Source of the DNA: a bacterium
Lineage (GTDB): Archaea > Nanoarchaeota > Nanoarchaeia > Woesearchaeales > UBA10216
Length of the DNA stretch: 21,871 nt
NCBI GenBank assembly: GCA_024206195.1
Contig: JAAGZO010000795.1
Location: forward strand, 1 to 21,871
Direction of reading: 5' to 3'
Position numbers and translations under genes: made by a program. Of this stretch, positions 1 through 8,120 are shown piece by piece (the stretch's first letter is position 1; the number at the start of each line of letters is the position of its first letter). Below the pieces are notes generated by a model. That model was not told the DNA's origin, did not search any database, and saw only the letters and a list, made by a program, of their open reading frames with translations.

Positions 1-19
1 ATATAAGGAGTTACTAAAG

Positions 20-3000
20 ATGCGTAATAGTACATTTTTAGGGATTTTCGTAATTGTATTTTTAGCAGCAACATCAATGGGGGCGAGTCAAGAGTTGAAT
101 TCTGACCTATACGCTTCAGCAGATCTGAAGGATTACATACCTGATTTCCTGAACTGGGACAGTGATGTCACAGAGGTAGGATGCAAACTGTCATTTCTGG
201 AAGTATCCAACATAACCAGTTCTTCAGCGGTAATAACCTGGGTATCTCAAGAGTCCTGTGAAGGAAGGGTGAGATATAGCTTGACAGTTGATCTGGAAAA
301 CGAGGTTGAAGGAACGTCTGGATTGATACATTCAATACGGATGAAAGGTTTACCATCTGGTACAAGGATTTATTATCAGGTTTACTCCGGTGAGGAGAAG
401 AGCGAAGTAAAACATTTCCAGACATCAGCAGTGGGAGCAGGGATACCTAAGGTTGTATACGGAGCACTTCCGCAATCCTATCATGGTGAAGTAAGACCGG
501 TAGAATCAGATCTGATAATTAAACTAAAACTCTACGATTCTGGAAACAGCTCTCAAACATTATCAGTAAAGATGTCTCCCTCCCGGATGTGGATGCTTAA
601 CCTCGGTAACCTGAAGGCCGAGGATGGTCAGGTATACTCCTACAATGATGAAATGTCCGCTAAAATAAGGATTGAAGGCATTAATAATGATGGCGAACCG
701 GAAGTACTTTACACCTACAAGGTGAAGTTATCGGATGCTCCTGATGGCAACCTTTCAATGAAGGATACCTATCTATCCAATCTTGACGGGGTATCCTCAT
801 CATGGGTAGTAAAAGAACGAGAACTACCAACAATCAAATCTCAACAGATCTCCCCTGAACGGGAGTTCCTGCAAGGCTTACTATCCAAGGGCAAAGAAGA
901 CCGCCTGCAGAGCAGGAAGGGGCACGGAAATCCTCATATAATTCCCGGTTGGAGAGGGGGAAGCAAGATGGGCATCTCCAAACCACCAAAGCCGGGTCCT
1001 GTTCCCAACAGGATACATTTGAGGGGAACCGAAGTTCTAAAGGAACTGGTAAAACTGCGCCAGGAGAGCCCGGAAGCGGCATCATTCTTCCCCGATGTTG
1101 CCAGGCACTTTCCTAAGCTACGGCAGAAGTTGACTATGGATGTAACTTCGGTTGATCTGTATGAGGGGATAAATATATTAGCATTGCCCCTTGATCCTGA
1201 TACTACTGTATCATCCTATGGAATACTCCGGGATGTAACCGGAGCCACTGTTGTAACTGCCTGGGATGGTGAACTGCAGCAGTTCGGAGAGACCGCGATA
1301 TGGATTGGTGAGAATATCGTCGGTGTCGACTTCCCCTTTGAATTGGGATATGGATACTTCGTGACCATGGATACAACGGGGCAGGTTTATTTTGACGGGG
1401 ATCCAGTGACATGGACAAATTATTCACCAATATATCCCGGTCTTGAAGCTGTAACATTAGTGGGGCATCCGGATAGCACAACATCGTTCTCATTATTAAA
1501 CGATATGTTCGATGGTGATGAGGTTTGCAGTTTTGACTCAGAGATACAGAGTTATAAGTGTGCGGCAAGATTTGGTGGACATATTATTGGTGATGAATTT
1601 AACTTAGTAGAGGGAACCGGGTATTTTGTGCGTCTAACAACATCAGGATATTTTCCTACAGACAACAATCCCCCGTCAGTGACCATATCCTCACCGGCAG
1701 ACAACACCGAGATTCACACCAAACAACCTTTTATTGAGATAATCTTCGACGATCACGAGACGGGACTGGTTCTCGACTCCCTTCGTATAGTAATAAACAG
1801 TGTTGATAAGATATCCTTCTTTACAATAGATAATGTAAGTGCTATATGGCAGCCAATGGGGGGTGAGGAGCTGCTGGAGGGTGAGAATGTAATTGAAGTC
1901 AGCATATATGACATTAATGACCAGCAGAGATACGTTACTTCCACATTTGATGTAGTCACACTACCTCCTCCAGATGATGAACATTTCGTCAACGGCTATG
2001 TGTACGATGGGGAAACTTGGGAACCGATGGAAGGGATTGCAGTGAGGATAGAAAGTATCCCGGGAGTCATATATACTGATTCTGATGGTCATTATGTGTT
2101 CCCCACCCCGGGTTTAGGAAAATATGAGGTTGAATTCGAAAAAGAACACTATACTTATGCACAGCGATATATGGATGTTGAGGATGGGCATGGAGATGTA
2201 TTTGTTGATGATGCCTATCTCTCACTCAAAGACAGTGTTGTAACCAGGATATCGGTTGAGGGCGGAGTTGCCGGAAACTCAGATGGCAGTGTATGGACTT
2301 CATTTCCGCATGGTATTATTGATGAGGATATCAATGTAAGGACAACAAATTTTAACGATTCGGAAGACCTGCCGGCACCGTTGCCGGGCGCCGCTGCTTT
2401 TACCTATTGCGCTGATTTCGGCCCTGAGGGGACAACGTTTTCAGGTTCAGCTTTTGTTGATCAATTAAATAGCAGGGGATTTGCCACGGGTACACCTATT
2501 CCTCTGGGTCATTATAACAGTCAAACTACGGAGTGGGAAAGCGAGGGGATGGCCTATGTTGGAGCAGACAATAGCATACTGGAATTCGGTTTGACCCATT
2601 TCTCGCCTGTAAGCACCTGTTTATCGGTTATACCCGCTCCCTGCGGAGCTCCAGTATTCAAAGGTTCCGTTAATACTGCCCAATATGGTACCGGTGATAA
2701 ATCCCCATTCAATGGTTCCATTACTACTGAATGGTTTGATTTCGCTCCAGCGGTCAATTATGGAACCGATGATTATCCCCATTCAGTCTATTCCACTGAT
2801 TTAGACAACGATAACGACAACGACCTGGCGGTGGCCAATCAGAATTCCGATAATATCTCCATCCTACTCAACAGCGGAAACGGTATTTTTACCCCAGCGG
2901 TTAATTATTGGGCCGGTGATGGACCTATTTCAATCTATTCCGCCGATTTAGATGGCGACAGTGACAATGATCTGGCCGTGGCTAATGCTTTTTCCAACAA

Positions 3001-6000
3001 TGTATCTATCCTACTCAACAACGGCAACGGCACCTTTCAATCGGCAGTCAATTATGGAGTTGGTAGTTATCCCCATTCAGTCTATTCAACCGATTTAGAC
3101 GGCGATACTGACAACGATTTGGCTGTGGTTAATTATAGTTATGACAATGTATCCGTCCTGCTCAATAACGGCGACGGTACCTTTCAGTCGCGGGTCAATT
3201 ATGGAGCCGGTGATGCTCCCCGTTCGGTCTATTGCGCCGATTTAGACGGCGACAGCGACAACGACCTGGCGGTGGCTAATGCTGGTTCCGACAATGTATC
3301 CATCCTGCTCAACAACGGCGACGGCACCTTTCAGTCGCGGGTCAATTATGGGGCTGGTAATGAACCCCTTATAGTTTGTTCAGCCGATTTAGATGGCGAC
3401 AATGACAACGACCTGGCGGTGGCTAATATTAATTCCTACAATGTCTCCATCCTGCTCAACAACGGCGACGGCACCTTTCAATCGGCAATCAATTATGGGG
3501 CTGGTGATGGTCCCTTTTCAGTCTGTTCCGCCGATTTAGATGGCGATAGTGACAACGACCTGGCGGTAGCTAATTCGTCTTCCGACAATGTCTCGATATT
3601 GATTAATATATCAAGAGGAGGTCCACCGCCATATCAATTTTCCACGCAATGTCCAAACAGTAGCTGTTTTAATAACGGTTCCCCTTCATTAGGTAACGTC
3701 AGGTTGAAGTTTGGGGGTAGCAGTGTCAGCCATAGCCTTCCCTCAGTTAAATCCCTGGGATTTGACCGTTCCCCTTCCTTCACTTACGCTTCTCACGCTG
3801 TACAAACTCAGATTGTTGTGGAAACTTCCACGTTGGGAATTCCTGATACTATGCCGTTACCACAATATACTGGAGCTAAGATTGACAATGCCGGTAGACG
3901 ATTCTCCGGCATAATGGAAACCAGTCATGATACTACCCATCAGAGGATTCGCTATGATGCTAGGGATATTGATAGTATGCGGTTATCCACAGGGCTTTAT
4001 TACTGCAACGATATCCTGTCGAATTATGATACTTGTGAATATGCTTTGACTAACTCCTTTGGGGGAGAGCCAACTGACAGCACTGGTATCTGGACTGATT
4101 TTGCGGTCGGTTCTGAAAGCCGGGCGATTACTGAATTGAAAGTAGATAATTTTCTGCAGGGTGCACTGGGATCAGGATGGGCTTTAAACGGTCTGCAGAG
4201 GTTGTATATGCGTCCTGATGGTGATATGATGATAAACGAGGGAGGTAGACCGATACAGGCTTTTGAAAAGAAACTGGATGGATCTGGCTATCTTGCAGAA
4301 GATGGCGACTTTACAAAGTTGAGTCTCAATAATGATTCAGTGAGCTTCTCCCGCATCTATCCCGACAGCAGCAGGGTAGTATTTGATACATCGGGATATC
4401 AAATAGCAAGTATTGATCGAAGTGGTAATACAACCACCTACGAATATGACGAGTACTACAATTTAATGGCTGTAACTTATCCCGGCAGTTTAGTAACTCA
4501 ATTCGATTATGTCGATGGATTGTTGGAAACAGTCACAGATCCTGCGGGGAGAATAACAGAATTTGATCATGATGAAGATGGAAACTTAATCTCCATCACC
4601 GATCCGGACAGTTCTTTCTGGCAATATGAATACGATGATGATCACCTTCTTACCAAAGTAATAGATCCGCGCGATAATGAGACAATTTATGAGTATGACA
4701 GCCTCGGATATGTAACCAGAGTGATCGGCGCTGATAGTACTGCTAATGATCTCATGCCATCAGATGGATACAATACACTTAACGAGGCCATTGACCAGGG
4801 TTACGGAGTTCCCGGGAATCCGGCTCCCGCGGTAAAAACAAATGAAATTATTAACACTTTTGTAAATACTAAAGGGGATACTACCTATTCGTTAACTAAT
4901 GAGTACGGTCGAAGGACTAAGAAAATTGATGTGTTAGGACGGGTACATAAGTTTGACTATAATGAAGATGGATACCCCACTGAACTTACTCGTCCCGATT
5001 CCACATCAGTGAGTATGAGTTGGTCTGATTATGGTAAAATCACTTCCTACACTGATGAATCGACTGGTGCAACTACTTCTTACAAATATGATCCAGTATT
5101 CCATAAACCAACAACAGTAGTCGATGCACTTGGGGATACTACCAAGTATGAATTGGACAGCTTAGGCAATACAACAAAATCGATAAATGCCGTTGGTGAT
5201 ACGACACACTATTTCTATGATTCACGGGGATTACTTACCAAGACCGTAAACGCTGCAGGGGATTCCACACTCAGTTATTATGGAGCGACCGGCAGTCTCG
5301 ATTCAACCGTGAACGAGCTTGGTCATGTAACAAAGTACGAATACGATCTGGCAGGCAATCAGGTCGCTGTAATTGATCCTCTGAACTATCGCACCGAATC
5401 TGAATACGATGCAAATAACAGAATGATATTAACCAGAGATCCGCTCGGTAATGAAACCGAATACATTTACGATCCCTCCATAGCAGGTGGGGGTTGCTGC
5501 GGTTCGAGTTCCAATAACCTCCTGTTAGCCACCATTAATCCTGCGGATGATACTACCTGGTATGATTACGATGAAATGGGCAGGCAGATCAGTACAACAG
5601 ATCCCCTTGGTTACATAGCATGGACTGAATATGATAGTGAAGGACGTGTACAAAAGAAGATCGATCCTGAAGGACGATGGATATCCTATGAATACGACGA
5701 TGCCGGTAATATGATATCCCAATCAGACAGTCTGGGCAGAACAACCACTTATGAGTATGATTCAAGGAACAGGAAGATAACGACAACAGATGCGATGAGT
5801 GGGATAACCAGATATATCTATGATGATGTTGGCAATCTGACAAACCTGATCAGCGCTAATGGGGATACAACATCATTTACATATGACTTATTAAATCGAA
5901 AGACAAGCGAGACCGATCCCTTGGACAGAACAAAGTATTTCAGGTACAACTCATTAAGACAGATGGATACGCTGATAACGGCGAAGGGTGATATAATTAC

Positions 6001-7819
6001 ATTTGAGTATGATGCGCTCGGACGTTTGGCTGAGAAACAATATCCTGTGGATACTTTAGTTCAGCAGTATGATGAAGTTGGTAATATAATGCAGGTTGAT
6101 GATAGTGACAGCCGTCTGGTTATGACTTACGATGATAATGGACAGATGCGGACAATTTCCACAGGCGATATCGCTAATCCCGATAATCTCCAACCTGTAA
6201 CTACGATTGAGTATCTATACAATGATGCCGGTAGAAAAATAGCCATGATTGATCCTGTACTTGATACTACTTTCTATTATTACGATGTCAAAGGTCAGTT
6301 GGATTCACTTGTCGGTCTCAATGAGTACCTGTTTGAGTTCGAAAAAGACAAGTTAGGACGAATTACTCAGCTTTCACGACCTAACGGTACTACTACAGAT
6401 TTTACCTATGATGCTTCCAGTCAGATGCTGTCTATTGAACACAGGAGTGGAATAGCTCTGCTTGATTCACTGGTTTACTCCTACAATCCTGTTGGTATGG
6501 TTGAGCTGTTCACAGATGAAGCGGATACCAGCACTTATTCGTACGATTCATTAGATCAAGTGTTAACTGCTGACTATACAGATCCCCAATTAACAGATGA
6601 ATCCTTTACATATGATTCGGTAGGTAACCGATTAACATCACACCTATCATCCCAATATGATTATGATGATGCCAACCAGATAACGAGTGATGATACTTAC
6701 GTCTTTACATTTGATGACAATGGCAACATGACAGGGAAAGAGGATACGTTAACATCTGACAGGTGGGAATATTCCTACGATTATGAGAATCGATTGGTAA
6801 CCGTAGAGAAATACGACGGTGGATTACCACCTGCTTCTATGGAAGCTAATTACAGCTATGATGGTCAGGGCAGAAGAATTTGTAAAACAGTTGAATCTGA
6901 TACAATTATCTATATCTATGATGGTTCCAATATACTCTATGAATATGACGCATCGGAATCAGTAATTGCAGTTTATATTCAGGGACCATCGGTAGATCAA
7001 CCGTTTATGGTCACTCGGGGAGAGGATGAGTATTATTTCCATGCAGACAAGCTTGGTTCTATAAGGTTGGTATCAGACAGCACCGGAACGATAGTCCAGA
7101 CATATCAATACGACAGCTTCGGGAATATAGTTGAGACTATGTTAGGAGACACCATTAGTCCATATACTTACACCGGTCGTGAATGGGATGAGGAAAGTGG
7201 ATTGTATTATTACCGAGCCAGGTATTATGATTCTAATGCGGGGAGATTCTTGCAGATGGATCCTATAGGTGTTCAGGAAAATATAGCTCTTTATACTTAT
7301 GTGGGTAATAATCCAATTAATCTTAATGATCCAACAGGTCATATTGAAAATAAGAATGAAAATTCTTATTTATGTGATGTATCATCCATCGAGCTCTCAA
7401 ATAGGTATACACTTTCAAGATTAGGTATGGAAAATTACCAATTAGGACCATATAAACCCATTCACATTTATCAACCACTTCCAAGATCAGAAGTGAGTTC
7501 TTTAAATTATCATGGGCGTATTTTCATAAGTCCAGATGAGTATGGAGAATTTATGCATATGGAAGGAATTTGCAATGACCTAAATAGTAAGTATAGTGCA
7601 TTATTGAGTTTTATTAATTCACAGAATAACCGATCAGGACCCAATATAGCATATGGAAATTCAAATTTTGCGATGGGAATTGGTCTCGTTGCATATTTCA
7701 TTAGAATTCTATATGCTGAACCCCTTGCTGGTAGTGAACTTAGAGATTGGGTTGATTCACCAAGATTTAAAAGTGATATGGAAGTACTACGAAAATGTTG
7801 GAAGATGGGTTATTATTAG
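20..7819 (+). CDS. Giant secreted RHS/YD-repeat protein with VCBS repeats and a unique C-terminal tip
   Basis: 2599 residues. The ATG has an AGGAG Shine-Dalgarno about 9 nt upstream. Seen in order: signal peptide (about 1-22), FN3-like module (about 52-137), a module ending in LNLGNLK (about 140-245), an Ig-like segment (about 550-645), a carboxypeptidase-regulatory/CNA-B-like domain (about 655-737), six VCBS/FG-GAP repeats with DLDGDxDNDLAVAN motifs (about 910-1205), YD repeats of the YEYDxxGN type (about 1470-2330), and an RHS-associated core (YTGREWDEESGLYYYRARYY, then FLQMDP) ending at DPTG, residue 2437. The last 162 residues have no YD character. RHS shells of known families encapsulate a C-terminal toxin or effector; that role is inferred here. 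A cysteine-rich insertion (GGGCCGSS) interrupts the YD array near residue 1820. There is no T9SS sorting domain, unlike the next gene. Likely surface-exposed or secreted; adhesion or contact-dependent antagonism are both possible. Confidence 0.93.
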   Translation: MRNSTFLGIFVIVFLAATSMGASQELNSDLYASADLKDYIPDFLNWDSDVTEVGCKLSFLEVSNITSSSAVITWVSQESCEGRVRYSLTVDLENEVEGTSGLIHSIRMKGLPSGTRIYYQVYSGEEKSEVKHFQTSAVGAGIPKVVYGALPQSYHGEVRPVESDLIIKLKLYDSGNSSQTLSVKMSPSRMWMLNLGNLKAEDGQVYSYNDEMSAKIRIEGINNDGEPEVLYTYKVKLSDAPDGNLSMKDTYLSNLDGVSSSWVVKERELPTIKSQQISPEREFLQGLLSKGKEDRLQSRKGHGNPHIIPGWRGGSKMGISKPPKPGPVPNRIHLRGTEVLKELVKLRQESPEAASFFPDVARHFPKLRQKLTMDVTSVDLYEGINILALPLDPDTTVSSYGILRDVTGATVVTAWDGELQQFGETAIWIGENIVGVDFPFELGYGYFVTMDTTGQVYFDGDPVTWTNYSPIYPGLEAVTLVGHPDSTTSFSLLNDMFDGDEVCSFDSEIQSYKCAARFGGHIIGDEFNLVEGTGYFVRLTTSGYFPTDNNPPSVTISSPADNTEIHTKQPFIEIIFDDHETGLVLDSLRIVINSVDKISFFTIDNVSAIWQPMGGEELLEGENVIEVSIYDINDQQRYVTSTFDVVTLPPPDDEHFVNGYVYDGETWEPMEGIAVRIESIPGVIYTDSDGHYVFPTPGLGKYEVEFEKEHYTYAQRYMDVEDGHGDVFVDDAYLSLKDSVVTRISVEGGVAGNSDGSVWTSFPHGIIDEDINVRTTNFNDSEDLPAPLPGAAAFTYCADFGPEGTTFSGSAFVDQLNSRGFATGTPIPLGHYNSQTTEWESEGMAYVGADNSILEFGLTHFSPVSTCLSVIPAPCGAPVFKGSVNTAQYGTGDKSPFNGSITTEWFDFAPAVNYGTDDYPHSVYSTDLDNDNDNDLAVANQNSDNISILLNSGNGIFTPAVNYWAGDGPISIYSADLDGDSDNDLAVANAFSNNVSILLNNGNGTFQSAVNYGVGSYPHSVYSTDLDGDTDNDLAVVNYSYDNVSVLLNNGDGTFQSRVNYGAGDAPRSVYCADLDGDSDNDLAVANAGSDNVSILLNNGDGTFQSRVNYGAGNEPLIVCSADLDGDNDNDLAVANINSYNVSILLNNGDGTFQSAINYGAGDGPFSVCSADLDGDSDNDLAVANSSSDNVSILINISRGGPPPYQFSTQCPNSSCFNNGSPSLGNVRLKFGGSSVSHSLPSVKSLGFDRSPSFTYASHAVQTQIVVETSTLGIPDTMPLPQYTGAKIDNAGRRFSGIMETSHDTTHQRIRYDARDIDSMRLSTGLYYCNDILSNYDTCEYALTNSFGGEPTDSTGIWTDFAVGSESRAITELKVDNFLQGALGSGWALNGLQRLYMRPDGDMMINEGGRPIQAFEKKLDGSGYLAEDGDFTKLSLNNDSVSFSRIYPDSSRVVFDTSGYQIASIDRSGNTTTYEYDEYYNLMAVTYPGSLVTQFDYVDGLLETVTDPAGRITEFDHDEDGNLISITDPDSSFWQYEYDDDHLLTKVIDPRDNETIYEYDSLGYVTRVIGADSTANDLMPSDGYNTLNEAIDQGYGVPGNPAPAVKTNEIINTFVNTKGDTTYSLTNEYGRRTKKIDVLGRVHKFDYNEDGYPTELTRPDSTSVSMSWSDYGKITSYTDESTGATTSYKYDPVFHKPTTVVDALGDTTKYELDSLGNTTKSINAVGDTTHYFYDSRGLLTKTVNAAGDSTLSYYGATGSLDSTVNELGHVTKYEYDLAGNQVAVIDPLNYRTESEYDANNRMILTRDPLGNETEYIYDPSIAGGGCCGSSSNNLLLATINPADDTTWYDYDEMGRQISTTDPLGYIAWTEYDSEGRVQKKIDPEGRWISYEYDDAGNMISQSDSLGRTTTYEYDSRNRKITTTDAMSGITRYIYDDVGNLTNLISANGDTTSFTYDLLNRKTSETDPLDRTKYFRYNSLRQMDTLITAKGDIITFEYDALGRLAEKQYPVDTLVQQYDEVGNIMQVDDSDSRLVMTYDDNGQMRTISTGDIANPDNLQPVTTIEYLYNDAGRKIAMIDPVLDTTFYYYDVKGQLDSLVGLNEYLFEFEKDKLGRITQLSRPNGTTTDFTYDASSQMLSIEHRSGIALLDSLVYSYNPVGMVELFTDEADTSTYSYDSLDQVLTADYTDPQLTDESFTYDSVGNRLTSHLSSQYDYDDANQITSDDTYVFTFDDNGNMTGKEDTLTSDRWEYSYDYENRLVTVEKYDGGLPPASMEANYSYDGQGRRICKTVESDTIIYIYDGSNILYEYDASESVIAVYIQGPSVDQPFMVTRGEDEYYFHADKLGSIRLVSDSTGTIVQTYQYDSFGNIVETMLGDTISPYTYTGREWDEESGLYYYRARYYDSNAGRFLQMDPIGVQENIALYTYVGNNPINLNDPTGHIENKNENSYLCDVSSIELSNRYTLSRLGMENYQLGPYKPIHIYQPLPRSEVSSLNYHGRIFISPDEYGEFMHMEGICNDLNSKYSALLSFINSQNNRSGPNIAYGNSNFAMGIGLVAYFIRILYAEPLAGSELRDWVDSPRFKSDMEVLRKCWKMGYY
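2750..3631 (+). repeat. Six in-frame 147-bp tandem repeats (VCBS/FG-GAP)
   Basis: A block beginning GCGGTCAATTATGG or a close variant recurs at 2750, 2897, 3044, 3191, 3338 and 3485, an exact 147-bp period that encodes 49 residues per unit. Each unit carries an acidic D-L-D-x-D-x-D-N-D-L-A-V calcium-binding-type loop followed by N(V/I)S(I/V)LLNNGDGTF. The exact period and high nucleotide similarity, especially among the last four units, point to recent unit duplication. Confidence 0.9.
7340..7819 (+). other. Variable C-terminal tip of the RHS protein (candidate toxin/effector domain)
   Basis: This segment encodes the 160 residues after the DPTG motif that ends the RHS core. The sequence turns visibly AT-richer at this point and loses the Y/D repetition. 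It includes a short Gly/Ala-rich hydrophobic stretch (about residues 2545-2560 of the protein, around NFAMGIGLVAYFIRILYA) and a W-rich end (RDWVDS...RKCWKMGYY). No nuclease, deaminase or protease motif that I recognise is visible. In RHS families this position holds polymorphic toxin domains; that this is one is an inference from position. Confidence 0.5.
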
Positions 7820-7867
7820 AGTATTTCAAAGCCTATTAAATAATTTAGCGTTTCTATAATCATTGAT

Positions 7868-7993
7868 TGAGGAACAACCATGAAGATAAATCCCGACCTT
7901 ATAGGAAAAGGAGATCTTCAGAGAAGGCAACAAATTCGAAGATACAAAAACGATTATTGCTGTTATAGGATTCCATTTAACGTATCGAGGTAA
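7868..7993 (+). other. Decayed or alternative gene start: 37-codon ORF resembling the start of the next gene
   Basis: The 301-bp gap between the two large secreted-protein genes holds no convincing gene. It does contain GAGG, then ACAACC, then an ATG at 7880 opening 37 codons (MKINPDLIGKGDLQ...). The first 35 or so bases match the initiation region of the 892-residue gene (8109 onward): GAGGxACAACCATGAA and AAATCC are shared. After about 12 codons the similarity is lost. The best reading is a remnant of a duplicated gene start. A functional micro-ORF, for example an immunity peptide, is less likely. Confidence 0.35.
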
Positions 7994-8120
7994 GCAATAT
8001 TATTTATTAAGCCGTAATCGACAAATCATCTTGGAGAAGTCTTTTCTTCCAAACATCGAAAGTCAAAATGTGAAATATCAACATATATAGAATACACTAC
8101 TTTTCTTCAGAGGTACAACC

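Noticed and set aside
2750..3631. Regular 147-bp repeats as a possible CRISPR or satellite array
   Set aside because: The repeats are in frame, have no unique spacers and encode VCBS/FG-GAP units.
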